Part shown: piece by piece, positions 42,554 to 53,345 of the stretch
How positions within the stretch are numbered: position 1 is the first letter of the stretch
Layout of the letters: each line of letters opens with the position of its first letter
Source: Lasiosphaeria ovina
Lineage: Eukaryota > Ascomycota > Sordariomycetes > Sordariales > Lasiosphaeriaceae
Direction: 5' to 3'
NCBI GenBank assembly: GCA_033439765.1
Contig: JAULSN010000007.1
Coordinates: 186,001-250,000, forward strand
Length of the DNA: 64,000 nucleotides
Position numbers and translations under genes: made by a program
Notes under the pieces: generated by a model
The model's database searches: none
Seen by the model: only the letters and a program-made list of their open reading frames with translations
Told to the model about the DNA's origin: nothing

Positions 42554-42821
42554 TCCCGGAAATTATGGGAGAGCGTCCGACGTGGCCCGTCAGTTGGTCT
42601 GTGTCAAGGTAGGTATGATTAATGAATCTGAAGTGCCAGATATGGTATAGCGAGCGGCAGCCGGTTGATTAGGAGAGGGGCTGGCTCAATCTTTTTTTCT
42701 TCCGTGTTGGGTAAAATTAGTTGCGCCAAGTCTGCTCAATGTCGGAATAGTTATCAATCAGATCAACAGGAAATATGCTTATTGCGGACCGACACCTCTG
42801 AAGCAGTCACAATTCCTGGTT
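42554..42821. other. Spacer between convergent genes
   Basis: 3' flanks of the NLR-type gene (+) and the permease (-). Nothing else seen. Confidence 0.4.
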
Positions 42822-44584
42822 TTACAATGTTCTATAATCTATTCTACGTGTTTCCTCATCCTCCTCAGATCCATCACCAGCCGTAGCTGGTATCCCATCG
42901 TATCGCACAGCCACAGGTCCGCGATAGTGCTTTCGACCACTCGCATACCACGCCGCTACACATGTACCAAGCACTAGCAGAATCACCGCCCCAGCATAGT
43001 TCATGTTTCCCCTGGCTAGGAGCTGAGGAGGAAGCAAGAACAACACGGTCGTTATCGCCGTGTAGAAAACGCCGACGATATTAACGACCCAGCCTAGAGT
43101 CGCGGGGAGAGTGAATGGTCTATCAGGGAGTTTCGAGCGTCCTTGTGCAAGATGAATTGCAATTGGGAGGGCATAGGAGATGCTCAAGGCGACAACAGAG
43201 GGTGAGGCAATAGCGTTGAACGCGGCAGTAGATATAAGAAAAATGAAGCCGAGGAGTGCTGTCATGGTAGCAGCAAAGCACAAGGCGTTGACGGGAGGGC
43301 GTAAGACCAATGTATTTGCTCAAAGAGGTCGTTGCTCGGCAGCCCCCCGTCTCTGGCAAAGGCGAACACCATACGGCTGCTTGTCGTCATGATGCTAATG
43401 GTGCCGAAGAGCTGTTGGACTTGCACGTTAGCATTGCTAGATTTGCAACCGGAAATGGGCCGAATCACCAGGCAGAGGAGTGGAAACAGCAGGAGGACTG
43501 TTGCAATGACACGGCTCCCAGTTGCATTCAATAGAAGAGCCATCAGCGGACCAAGAGCTGAGCCGATGATATCGTCAATGGCGCCGTAACCACCCGAAAC
43601 GAACAAGATGGCAACGATGAAGATGGGTCCCGTGGCAATTCCCAGAGCCACGCATGATATCATGACCAGGGGGCCGATGACTGCGGCATTAGGGATTTCC
43701 TCGATACTGCAAGACACATGTTAGGAACCGACAGGAGCACCACCGGGACCAAGATGACTCGCCAGTGTGATACTGCATCATGTCCATTCAGGGCGAGACC
43801 GGCTTGGAGAGAGCCCAACAACCAGGCAATGGCGTCTGGGAGCAAGGGTCGAGTTAGCCACAACCGCGGCCGACTGACTGGTGTGGGGGATGGGATGGGG
43901 ATGATTCTAGGTAGCAAACTAACTAACCAGGCCAGCCTGTCTTGTTGACAAACCCTGAAAACACGAAGCTGGGGTCAGCAAAGTCATCAATCTTGCAGAG
44001 TAGCAATGCTGATACTGAGATCACGATAAAGCCAAGTATGCTCCAGTACAGCGCCGCCTTGTTGAGAGATGGCAGCTGGCTAGCAAGAAGGACATTGGCC
44101 GCAAAGGCGATGAGCGTGATCAGAAGGTACGAGACGAAGTGAGACGCTGTGCTGTGCGGCGGGGCATTTTCCGTCTGTGCGGCCATGCCAACAGACATCT
44201 GGCTGGTGAGGACACTACCGGAGCCCGCCACCGCAATCCACCCAAAGACGGTGGTCCACCCGGCCACCCACGCAAGCGGCGGAGCGTGCCGTTTCGGGGC
44301 AATGAGAGCTGCCCAATGATACTGGCCACCGGCGGTGGGATAGGCCGAGAGAAACTCGGCGAGGAGACTGCGATGCACAGGTTGCCGATGCCGGCAAATA
44401 CCACGCCCCAGACGGCGACGCTGGGGCCACCGCTCGTCAGCGCCAGAGTCAGCGATGCAGACATGACGCCCCATGAGTTGAGGATGGCAAAGGCCATGCC
44501 TAGCATGGAGAGGGGGGTGAAGTTTCGGGGAAGCGCAGCATCGTAGCCCATCGCTGCGAGCTGGGCGGTGCCAGGCGTTGCCAT
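42822..44584 (-). pseudogene. APC-family amino-acid/choline permease, frameshifted
   Basis: From the ATG at 44584 (MATPGTAQLAAMGYDAALPR): FTPLSMLGMAFAILNSWGVM, then AEFLSAYPTAGGQYHW, AGWTTVFGWIAVAGSGSV, FVNKTGWPG, and after an intron DAIAWLLGSLQAGLALNGHD. After a GC-AG intron come CIEEIPNAAVIGPLVMIS, FGTISIMTTSSRMVFAFARD and GGLPSNDLF. The last part has ALPIAIHLAQGRSKLPDRPF and hydrophobic helices to a polar tail. This is the GABA/choline permease branch of the APC superfamily, a plasma-membrane transporter with 12 helices. One base is missing near 44362 (before LAEFLSAYP) and one near 43320 (after NDLFE). Otherwise complete, so the decay is recent or these are sequence errors. Confidence 0.8.
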
Positions 44585-45238
44585 CCTCTGCCTCTGCACT
44601 GATCATGATGGTCGGGTGGTTTTGCTGGGGTGGAGGAGCGAACGCCAGGCAGGGTGGTGCATGGCACTGTGGAGAGGAGAGAGGAGAGAGCGGCTGATGC
44701 TCTTTTAAGCGCGCTGTCCCCGTCCCCGTCCCTCAACAGCCCAGCGCTATAGTTGCTACCTCCGTACGCGGCCTTGCACCCACACAACTCCTCGATAAAA
44801 TGCGGCGCCCCTGGTCCACCATAAGCCTTCACATCAGCCGCAGCCATTCCGACAGAGCGACGGGCGAAAAGACAAGGATCCCCGGGACTACCGCTGCGGA
44901 CAACACCCCCCCCTCCCTCTATTACTCCACTCATCACTCCACTATACACCGCCAGTTCCATTACAATACAATCAACATTACAAGATGGCAGTTGGCGTTG
45001 CGGCCAGCGCAGCCTGCAGGGAAAGCAGGGAAACCTCTTCGGCAGCGCATCCTGCTGGGAAGGCAGGTAAAGCCACTGTCGGTTGAAAGGCCGTTGTCCG
45101 CACCGTCCTGTCGAAATCCTCCGGCCTCTTCGGCAGCCAATTCAATTCCCTTCAGGGCAGCCCCGCACCCCTCTTCTGCCGCTGTTTTGCTGCGCCCCAG
45201 CCTTGAACACGGCTCCCTGTCCCGCCCCGCTCACAGCA
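44585..45238. other. Divergent promoter region
   Basis: Separates the permease (-) from the AsaB-like fragment (+). 44865-44905 (gacaaggatccccgggac, ccgctgcggacaacacc) matches 38855-38892 inverted, so a piece of the NLR-locus repeat is here as well. An aaagcaggga/gaaggcaggtaaa type tandem is near 45020-45065. Confidence 0.45.
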
Positions 45239-45598
45239 ATGCTTTTCAAGCTCGATTTCCTCAAAGAGCTCCCTCTGTATGCCACAGTCCAGCCGTATCG
45301 ACTGCACGGGTTTCCCAATCTGCCGGACGACCAGCAGACGAACTGCCACTACGAGCATGTTGACGAGATTCCCGCCGACGATCTCCGACATGCTGCTGAA
45401 CACGCCAGCCGGTTCGAGGACGAGGGCTTCGAGTTCGTGAACAGACCGCCCCAGAGCCCTCTCCGAGCCGCCATCTTCGAGGACAACACTGCGGCGAGCG
45501 ACTAGACCGTACGCGAATACATTCAGGACACAATGCAATGGACATGGTGCGCAAGCGGCTGCGGCCCGACTCGGTGGTTGCAATTGTTGCATTCAACG
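45239..45598 (+). pseudogene. CmcJ/AsaB-like protein, N-terminal fragment
   Basis: Starts MLFKLDFLKELPLYATVQPY, then RLHGFPNLPDDQQTNCHYEH, VDEIPADDLRHAAEHASRFE and DEGFEFVNRPP. It meets a TAG at 45503-45505; after it TVREYIQ continues in frame, and a frame change leads to MDMVRKRLRPDSVVAIVAFN. The order follows the AsaB/CmcJ-like family start (L..LPLY..EKPY.L.GFP, D....D.HGFEFV, YLEET...VK.RL). The fragment then ends abruptly at about 45600, where repeat D begins. Roughly the last two thirds of the gene are missing. Confidence 0.65.
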
Positions 45599-45599
45599 A

Positions 45600-45775
45600 G
45601 ATCAAAATAGAGGGTAGAATATGATGTATTGTAGAAGGAAGAATGCAGGACGGAAAACTCTGCTCATGACAGTTAAATGCCTCCTTTCTAGCATGTAAGC
45701 ACTGGGCCGTTGTTGGCGTAGATCAACACCCGTAAACGCGCCATTCCAAAGTGGCCCTAGTTTGCAACTGCAATT
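45600..45775. repeat. Dispersed repeat family D, copy 1
   Basis: Shares with 53165-53345 the blocks tcaaaatag, ttgaagaagg/gtagaaggaag, agcatgtaag/caacatgtaagg, ttggcgtagat and tggccctagttt/gggcctagtta. It has an overall arrangement like repeat B (agcagtcaa... near the start), so B and D may be branches of one family. Confidence 0.5.
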
Positions 45776-46284
45776 GACTGGCGGGTTTGTGGTGTCGTTT
45801 CTTTTTCCCCTCAGCTCCCCAGTTGTTAACAGCAATGCGGTCCTTGACCTGTTTGAATCGGGCGCACCTCTTCCTGTTCCGTCGAAACGATGACAACGCC
45901 TTCCCGCAGCGACTAGAGGGGGGAGACATGCGCACAGGTGCGTCAAGCAGCACCCCCTCAACTGACTCTTGCTACTTGTGCCACGGCTAATAATTGCATT
46001 GAACCGCCCAGATTACTCACCTCGCGTAGCCGCCTACCTACATGGCCTTGACGGCTCTGCTCCGCCGAGGGAAAGCCTTGAAGTTAGAATGGTTGCCCTG
46101 TTTAACACGAGCCGTGTCCAAAAGGCCAAAAGAGAGGAAGTGGCAACATAAATGTGCTTTTTCAGTAGCGTTTGCTATGGAGGCTGATCGCGTAATGCCT
46201 TATGTGCACCATCTCGTCCAAAACTCAGGCGTAACGCCGTTTTGTAATACCCCATTTTCCACGTCAGCGTCAAGGACAAGTCCT
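45776..46284. other. Intergenic, nothing recognised
   Basis: Short frames only. Confidence 0.35.
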
Positions 46285-47588
46285 TCATAGGAAAAGCAAT
46301 GTAGCGAGGGACATTGCTTCCATGCCCGTTGAGATTGTTAGCTCCGCATCGGGGGCGAACTTGGGGGAGTGATTCGTGGGCAAATGCTCGAGGATGTTAC
46401 CACCCTTCTTCACAGCCTCGTCCCACTTGGCGGGCTCGGTGCTTCCCAACTTCCAATAGACAAACGGCACGGGCTCGGGACCGGACAAGAGGGAAAAGTC
46501 TTCGACCGGTATGTCCATAGGCGGTACCCAGAATCGCTCCCCAAAGTGCCTGCCGAAACTGTCCTGCAGAGCCTCAGCGAGCATGGTGTCATTCTGCGTC
46601 ACGGGCGCGCGGAGGTTCCATTTGAACGAGGCTCTGACCAGGCCGCCGCCATAGATAGCATCGCATTCCGCTCTCGTAATAGATTTGATTGCGGCGAAGA
46701 TGCGGTCACGCGTGCTTGCCTCGGTTGTCTTGATCTCCAGCCTCATTTCCGAGCGGTTGGTGAACAAGTCCCCACGTTGGCCGGCGTGCAGATCGCGACA
46801 CACCAGCGAGGAGAAAGTCTCGCTGCCGATTTCCGTTACCATCATCGCCTGGAACCGGGTCAAGAGGTGGGCGGCTAGGTTGACGGGGTCAGGTCGTTCA
46901 GGAGGGTTCGCGCCCGGCCCGCTGCTCACCAGCGTGAGCTCGAGATAGTCGGAGGCAGGAAGCACCGGTCCCGCCCTGACGGCGACCAGGCCAGCTTTTG
47001 ACATGCCCACGTGCTGCGCGAGCATGACATCAGGCCTGGGGCAGAGAGGGTAGAGCCCATCGTCGATCATGGCCTGCGCGCCGGTGGGGGTCTCTTCGTC
47101 CGGCTGGAAGACAGCAACGACAGTGCCCGACCAGTGTTGAACTGCCGAGCGCAGGAGCCGCCGCGTCGCGAGCACGCAGGCGATGTGGACGTCGTGGCCG
47201 CATGTATGCATAACAGGCTGGTCGCGGCCCTCGCGGTCTTTCGTCCGAGCCTTGCTTGCGTATGGCAGCCCCGTTTGCTCCTCGATTGGCAACGCGTCCA
47301 GCTCTGCCCGCAGCAGGATGGTCTTGCCGTCGCCGTTCCGCATGATGCCCACGACGCCATGGCCGCCGATAGCCGTGCTGACTTGGGCGGCGCCGATATC
47401 GCGGAGATGGCGGGCGACTGCTTCGGCCGTGCGGGACTGACTCAAAGCCTGACAGCTCTGGGTGCTGATGGATGTCCTTGCATGCCTCGACAAAAGGGGC
47501 CGATGTCCGGCCGAAACTCGCGCAGGATCTGCTGGATGCGCTCCAACTTGCCCGAGGCAGGGTTTCTGCGGGCGGGCGGCAATGACAT
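46285..47588 (-). CDS. M20 family amidohydrolase/peptidase
   Basis: About 434 residues from the ATG at 47588 (MSLPPARRNPASGKLERIQQ). Family motifs in order: ACKDIHQHPELSGFE, ILLRAELDALPIEEQTGLPY, MHTCGHDVHIACVLA (metal-binding Asp/His), VFQPDEETPTGAQAMIDDGL (catalytic Glu and metal-binding Glu), MLAQHVGMSKAG, and near the end NHSPKFAPD. The products of this family hydrolyse N-acyl or carbamoyl amide bonds (aminoacylase, hippurate or IAA-amino acid hydrolases); the substrate cannot be read from sequence. Two single-base shifts occur near 47490 (a CCCCTTTTG run) and near 47430. From 47493 downwards the frame is intact to a TAG. Cytosolic, no signal peptide. Confidence 0.85.
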
Positions 47589-48109
47589 GACTGGCCGGGG
47601 GAAAAAGGCGGTGGTAGTTGCAAGCTCCCAGCGGAAGGTGGGCGGGTAAGGTAGGTTTGAACTTTTGAGGGTGGAGGTGAGGGTGTGGTGGAAGATGGGG
47701 TGCCCCAGGAGCGTGACGACAAGGGCTTAGGCTGTCACTGTGGGTACCTATCTCGTCTGATGCTCGGGTGCCTCATGCTGACCCCTCTTCTCTACAGCAG
47801 AGTGACTCATTTCCGAAGCTCCGGTCCCGCATGCTGGTTGTTTGACGGGATGGACGTTGGCACCACTCGCGATCCACCACTCATTCGTGATATCCCCTAC
47901 ACATTCCGACTCCCTAGCTCATTTGCAAAGGTTTCTCCTGCTCGAGCCATCTCGCCTCCAACGATGATTCCGGCTTTCAAGGGCATTGGCAAGCGCCGTC
48001 TACTATACCCCACCCCCCACCCGATCACCCTACCACCCGATCACCCCTTTTACACCAAAACACTACATGTTTGAACAACAACTACGTAGTCAATTATGAA
48101 GCTATTCAC
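47589..48109. other. Intergenic; edge of the kinase duplication
   Basis: 48010-48100 (cccgatcaccctaccacccgatcacc, actacgtagtcaatta) is an inverted copy of about 48675-48765. The rest has no recognised feature. Confidence 0.45.
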
Positions 48110-48345
48110 AAGCCGTTGACGGATTCAAACATCTCCCTAGAGTGTGTGTGGCCAAATAACGACTGGTATCCCACACACCTTTTCCGTCTGCAGCTGTGTG
48201 CGGAGGGCGCTAGCGCATACCAATTCTCCTTAGAGCCCTGAGAATACCTCACTTCAACAGAGTCAGTAGAGTCGAACGCGTCAGCAAAGGCAAAGGAGCA
48301 CCCTATCAAAATGCCGCTCCTCCAGGTTTGAACACCCGGCAAGAA
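48110..48345. repeat. Inverted duplicate of the kinase promoter and start
   Basis: The reverse complement of 49950-50180. Both contain ggccaaataacgac, the cttttccg.ctg block, cacttcaacagagtca/gag and a translation start (ATGCCGCTCCTCCAGGTTTGA here, a stop after six codons; MPLVQVE in the kinase). It reads towards the right, so the kinase is flanked by an inverted copy of its own 5' end. Confidence 0.75.
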
Positions 48346-48479
48346 TGACCCGATCTGGCTGTGTAACACAAATGCCGGCTCGTTATAATAATTGAGTATG
48401 TAATTAGTTATATTTTGCTGTATTTGGCTTGCGAATTGCTTCAGAATTGACTGCACAGTCGTTGTTCAAATTCTTACTA

Positions 48480-48905
48480 TTTTGGTATAGAAAGGGTGAT
48501 CGGGTGGAAGGTGATCGGGTGGGGTGTGGGTATGGTACCTGTCTATCTAGACACATGAAGTTTTGGGCCAATGATGAGGACATTTCCATCCTGCCAGTTT
48601 TTGGCCACACATTCACCACAAGCTGAGGTTGGACTTCATCTTCTCGATATTTTGATAAAGTTCAGCTGCTGTATAATTGACTACGTAGTTGTTGTTCAGA
48701 GATGTAGTGTTTTGGTGTAAAAGGGGTGATCGGGTGGTAGGGTGATCAGGTGGTAGGGTGATCGGTGGGTATGGTACCTGTCTATCTAGACACATGAAGT
48801 TTTGGGCCAATGATGAGGACATTTCCATCCTGCCAGTTTTTGGCCACATTCACCATAAGCTGGGGCTGGGCTTCATCTTCTCGATATTTTGACAAAGTTT
48901 AGCTG
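48480..48905. repeat. Tandem duplicates of the kinase 3' end
   Basis: Two direct copies (about 48490-48680 and 48725-48905) share ggtacctgtctatctagaca, aagttttgggccaatgatga, atcctgccagtttttggcc and the kinase's last codons (QNIEKMK). Each is led by a minisatellite of ggtgatcgggtggtag units (48497-48525, 48726-48765). The second copy is the true end of the kinase gene. Confidence 0.8.
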
Positions 48906-49979
48906 CTGTCGGTCGCGCAGCTGGCTCGAGCTCTAACATTGCGCGCACGAGTTTGGCGAACGGAAGCAAAGGACCTGGTGCCTGATGACTGATGCGTCCG
49001 TGTTCAACCTCGTTCTGTGCAGTTGCCGCAGCTGGTTTGAGGTACGGGAGGGCGTCTGTGTCACCTTGACACCAGTAGACCGCCGCATGCTCTACCGTCG
49101 CATCCTTGAAGTCAAGTCGAGCTTCCTCGAAACGTTTCACCGCCCCCGCAGCGTCACTGCTTACCCAAACCAGCACCTCGAGAAGTATCGCGCCCATGCT
49201 CCAGATGTCTTTAGGGCGCGAGACGCGGCCGTCGATAACATACTCGGGAGCGCTGTATACGGGATCGCCTGTCGAGGCTTTACGATTGTACAGCTCTTCT
49301 GTCGAATCTGCTGGAACGAATCGCGCGGTGCCGGACCCAAAGTCACCGAGCTTCCAGTGCACGTGGCCTGCATCGTCGTGGAAAAGCAGGATATTGGCGG
49401 GCTTCAGATCGTGGTGGAACCCAATGCGTCTCATTGGCGATGGGTGTTGTGCGAGCTCAAGAACGCCCGAGTCGTGCACAAAGCGTATGGCATCGATGAT
49501 TCCGTGGATGCGATCGAGGAGCGGTGCCGCAAACGCGGCGGTGATCTCGCGAGGTGGGGGGGGGGGGCCTCGGTGCGGAGAAACTGGTGGAGGTCGCCGG
49601 CGGCCAGGGGAAAGAGCACGTATGACGCCGCCCCAGCCACCCAGCTGGACAGATGGTAGACAATGGCATGGTGGGGGAAAGGGACTGCGAGCGCTTCGAG
49701 AATGTTGCGCTCATTGTCGAAATCATCCCTTCCCTCGCGGTTAAAGAAGCGTTTGAGAGCGAAGACGCGCCGAGTCGCCTCGGGATTCGAGCCTCCCTAG
49801 GAATGCAAGCCTGGTCAGTATGTACTGTACCAGCTCCCAATTTGGGACTGGGCCGTGTCTCCGCATATGCCTACCCTCTGTCCAAGTGTTGCCCGAAAGA
49901 CCTCCCCCACGGTGCCGGAGCCCAGGTTATCCGCCTCAGAATCGAAAGTCAGCGGTGTTTCAACCTGGACGAGCGGCAT
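48850..49979 (-). pseudogene. Serine/threonine protein kinase, frameshifted
   Basis: Exon 1 (49979-49875) carries MPLVQVETPLTFDSEADN and the glycine-rich loop LGSGTVGEVFRAT. After a 78-bp intron, exon 2 has RRVFALKRFFNREG (ATP-binding Lys) and NERNILEALAVPFPHHAIVY. Then VLFPLAAGDLHQFLRTEA runs into a 12-base C run (49556-49567), after which the frame has shifted. The continuing frame has IDAIRFVHDSGVLELAQ, GFHHDLKPANILLF (catalytic loop, HHD for HRD), HWKLGDFGSGT, GDPVYSAPEYV, PKDIWSMGAILLEVLVW and the C-lobe to QNIEKMKPSPSLW. All kinase landmarks are present. The homopolymer shift may be real or a sequencing error. Confidence 0.8.
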
Positions 49980-50625
49980 TTTGATAGGGTGCTCCTCTGC
50001 CTTTGCTGACGCGTTCGACTCTGCTGACTCTGTTGAAGTGAAGTATTTTTAGGGCTCTGGGAAGAATTGGTTTGCGCTAACGCTCTCGGCACACAGCTGA
50101 TGTGATACAGGCGGAAAAGGCGTGTGGGAGATCGGTCGTTATTTGGCCACACACTCTGGGGAGATGTTTGGGGGGCCCCACCTTGAAGCCCCATCAACAG
50201 GTGAGTGGAGTGACAGACGGTTACTCAGCTCGAGGCAGCCTAGGCAACTTCGGGCTTCGCATACCGGCCCAAGGCATTGCCTAGGTAAGTACGCAGCTTC
50301 ATTCGCCGCAAGAAATCACGAGTCAGCCTCAGCGCTCCACGCGCTCAACAGTAGCCAAATAGTTACTGTGGTACAACGTAAAAATAAAACCCCCAGTTCA
50401 GGTTCCTCGGAGTTCGCGACACGATGTTTTTTTCCGGCCAGAAGTACCTTCAAAACCCTTGCACTGCCCCTTGTCAGCACCAGCTCTAAATGTTTTACTT
50501 ACCCACCCCCCCATAGTAAGGTCTCGGTCTAACGTGCGTGATATTTATCACCACCCCAATAAAGTTGCGCGGCCTCTCGCTACTATCAGCTCGGTCATTT
50601 CTTCGTCCCGAGAATAGAGCGCAAA
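49980..50625. other. Divergent promoter region
   Basis: 49980-50180 is the kinase 5' flank that is duplicated in inverse orientation at 48110. The remainder shows nothing. Confidence 0.4.
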
Positions 50626-51299
50626 ATGGCCGCCAACACTGATTGTCCTATTCGCACCGGCTCTAGTGTTTCCTTCCTCCTATCACCGAATCCCAGGAGA
50701 GAAAACAGCAATGCAGATGAGCGACACAGGCCACACGGTGAGTAATCGCACCTTCACTCCAGCCGCTTTTTGGCGTGACCTTTGTGTTGTGTGTTGACTG
50801 GAGCAACTCAGCCAGAGCTGACACTATCACTCGCACTGATCGAGCCCGAGAATACGCCGGCTATGTCGCTCAGCTTGCTAATCGGGGCCAGGACAGCTAT
50901 CTGTACTGTGGATCCCATTTCCGCGCTCTTAGCGGTGTGCTACTCAACCGCAGATCCCCGTCCCCGGCGGCTAGCGAACCTGACGTGGGGGAATTCAGTT
51001 AGGTCGTAGTGCGGGATGTCGGGCCCGCAAGAAGCCAGGCATTCGTGTACAAAGCTTCCGCTGGTGGTGCCGAGACCTTTGCCGGGCTGCCTAATGCTGA
51101 TGGACGCAAGACGACGCGACTCGTCTTTGTGCGCGGCTATCCGTCTCCCGACTGGATCTGCAGACTCGGCTCTCATTATCGGCTAGATGTCGAGTTTTTC
51201 AGACAGAAGCTCCATTTTCTCGAGGATAAGAACTTGTTTTGTTGCGTCGCGGGGCCCAATGTGCTAATAAAATCTTTGAAACTCTACCAGACTAAGTAG
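50626..51299 (+). pseudogene. Uncharacterised fungal protein with an in-frame TAG
   Basis: Exon 1 (50626-50737, MAANTDCPIRTGSSVSFLLS) joins in phase across a 74-bp intron (GTGAGT...CTCAG) to TDRAREYAGYVAQLANRGQD, SYLYCGSHFRALSGVLL and then a TAG at 51000-51002. The same frame continues VVVRDVGPARSQAFVYKASA, TTRLVFVRGYPSPDW, GSHYRLDVEFFRQKLHFLED and ends after LKLYQTK. The RG.PSP.W...G..Y.VD.EFFR.HL pattern is one I associate with the N-terminal half of large uncharacterised ascomycete proteins. The gene stops 31 bases before an LTR-like insertion, so the 3' part is probably lost. Confidence 0.55.
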
Positions 51300-51330
51300 A
51301 GGTATTCTAATCCGCAGACGGTATACTCTC

Positions 51331-51424
51331 TGTTGTGGGGGTTGGTTGGTTATAGTTGCTGTTGCCCAGAGAGCCAGACAACAGGTATCTGTTTTGTCTG
51401 CTGGCGTAACGGCACACCGTTACA
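51331..51424. mobile_element. Short LTR-like element (94 bp), copy 1
   Basis: Begins TGTTGTGGGG and ends CCGTTACA, close to the 96-bp copy at 54388-54483 (ttggttggttatagttgctg, gagagccagacaacaggtat). Flanks CTCTC / CCCTC agree at four of five bases. Confidence 0.65.
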
Positions 51425-51534
51425 CCCTCTCCAATCCAATACATTCCAATCCACCCAACGCCAACAAAACAAAACCCCCCTATACCATGTCCCAATCACG
51501 CAGTAGCAAACTGCCAATACCGCCTCCTTGCATT

Positions 51535-51735
51535 CTAAATCACCTCATCCCCCTTATCAAACCTGCTCTGAAAAAAGTTAAACACGGAGAACTCGTCGCG
51601 CCGCATCACGTACGTGTCCGGCGCGCCGCGCACTCGCCCCATGACCTCGGCTAGAGCGTCGTCTAGCAGCGCGCGGATCTTGGCGTCGCAATCGGCCTCG
51701 GGGCTTTCGCGCGCCATTTCCAGCGCCAGCATCAC
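51535..51735 (-). pseudogene. C-terminal piece of an unknown fungal protein
   Basis: Reads LALEMARESPEADCDAKIR, ALLDDALAEVMGRVRGAPDT and YVMRRDEFSVFNFFQSRF, ending GDEVI. The Y.M..DEF.VFN....RF pattern resembles the extreme C-terminus of several ascomycete hypothetical proteins (recollection). No start or upstream part is visible. Confidence 0.4.
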
Positions 51736-52201
51736 CGTGCGGCCGGCGGCGAAGGAGCTTTTTGGTTGCTGTTGAGGTTGGGACTGCGAGGAGCGGTAGG
51801 AGGAGTTGTATTGTTGTTGTTAGGAGGGGCAGAGCAGTAGCAATAGCAGCATCATCTGCCTGTCGTGGTCTTGTTGGTAGATATAGTGATGCTGTGTCTG
51901 GTGTGAGGGGTATATTTGGTATACTGATCAGGGGCTCAGGGGCTAGGCAACAAGGGGGGTTGTTTACGCCCTTGCTTAATATAATCTAGTGTAAATTTTC
52001 TATTTTTCTTCCCTTTACTTGGCTTACCCACCTCGTATAAGGTGGACTGCCGCCCTCCCTCTGATCAGAGGCCGGCATAGCTGGGTGGAACCTTCTTCTT
52101 CTTCTTCTTCGTCTTCTTTTTTTAGGGACAGCCCTCAGAAAATCACGTCTTTTTACCATGAAATGAGATCCCCAGACCAGTGCACGCAGTAGTGCCGTTT
52201 C
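51736..52201. other. Intergenic with CTT tract
   Basis: A CTT trinucleotide run is at 52088-52120. No gene. Confidence 0.4.
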
Positions 52202-52462
52202 TTATTGTTTTGACTTCTTGTGAGAGGACCTTGCACTTGCGCCCGCTAAGGTTCGCCCTGATTCTACTGTCGGTTTTGGTGTTATGGTGTCTTTCCACCG
52301 CTTCAATACTTGCTGATCGTGGCCTTGCTGCTGCTGCTGCTGGAAGAGATACGGCAGGTAGAGTTGGTGTAGCTCAAGCTGCTCTGGCTCTAGTGATAAC
52401 ATTGCCGACGACAGGGTCGAGGTTGGCTGCGAGGGTTCCAACGGTAGCATCGCCGACGACAT
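52202..52462 (-). CDS. Gln-rich short ORF, unknown
   Basis: 86 residues with an internal repeat (MSSAMLPLEPSQPTSTL / SSAMLSLEPEQ), a short poly-Gln from CTG repeats (52326-52343), and a basic tail. The frame is open upstream with a third, weaker unit. No known family; may be chance coding in a repeat. Confidence 0.25.
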   Translation of the reverse strand: MSSAMLPLEPSQPTSTLSSAMLSLEPEQLELHQLYLPYLFQQQQQQGHDQQVLKRWKDTITPKPTVESGRTLAGASARSSHKKSKQ

Positions 52463-52611
52463 GGCTAGTGCTGGCTGGCTGCCGTCGCCCTCACTGGTGT
52501 TGAAGTGTTAGGATGGTATGACGGCGTCTAAGGGAGAGGAGCTTGTAAGGGCGTCCAAGTTCTCCATTCCTATCTTGAGATGTTGAGAGAGAGAATGGCC
52601 TGGCTATTGCT

Positions 52612-53209
52612 TTGCTTGGGTTGGCTGATGTTGAGAGAGAGAATGACTTACTGAAGCTACCGTTACGGCAGATCAGGGAAGGGGTGGCCCCCTCTTATAG
52701 AGAGAGGGAACCGGCAGACACACCGACGCCAGCAACTGCCAAGAGGACAGTGCACCATGTCGATCGATGGCTAGACGAAACCGAAACCACCATTTTTTGA
52801 CGTGGGTCCTCCTAACAAAGCCCTTCTGTCAATCCCAGATAGCAACGGGGCGCCAGCCCCATTACTTCCACCATTAAAACACCGCCGTTTTATTGCAGGA
52901 AGTGTTGCGCCCGATCCTGATCGCAAACAGCAGCGTCCTCTTACTTGGTCAGAAATGCAGATCCGCACATTGCAGATGCATGTCCAAACCCTTCGCCAGG
53001 ATGTCATCAACCAAAAAAGGCATGCGATTGAGAAAGATCGCATTATCGCTGCACAGCATCAGCAGATTGTTAGGCATTTACAAAGAGAGAGCAAGAGGAA
53101 GGATTTGCTGAAGCACTTTGCAAACAACATACGTGTCGCTCTTGAGGACTTGAAAAATAGCTGTTACGCACAAAGCAGTCAAAATAGGTGTAGTCAATTG
53201 ATGAATTGA
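52612..53209 (+). pseudogene. Coiled-coil protein fragment, unknown family
   Basis: Frame 1 (52612-52800) has DVERENDLLKLPLRQIREG and HHVDRWLDETETTIF. A one-base shift in a T run at about 52795 leads to DVGPPNKALLSIPDSNG and KHRRFIAGSVAPDPDRKQQ. It ends in a strongly helical, basic stretch (LTWSEMQIRTLQMHVQTLRQ, DVINQKRHAIEKDRIIAAQ). It could be the C-terminal coiled coil of a Pogo-like transposase, but no catalytic motif is present. Its last 45 bases are already repeat D. Confidence 0.4.
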
Positions 53210-53345
53210 AGAAGGGAAAGTAGTGCGCAAGGCCTTTCTTCCTGTAGGAAAAATGCCCCTGTTCAACATGTAAGGGCTAGGCCTAGTTTGGCGTAGATTA
53301 TCGCTTGTTGACCATGTGGCCCAATTGGGCCTAGTTACGTGACAA
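53165..53345. repeat. Dispersed repeat family D, copy 2
   Basis: See copy 1 at 45600. It starts inside the 3' end of the preceding frame, giving it a chimeric C-terminus. Confidence 0.5.

Noticed and set aside
46369..47649. Plus-strand frames of 169 and 212 residues
   Set aside because: Antisense shadows of the M20 amidohydrolase.
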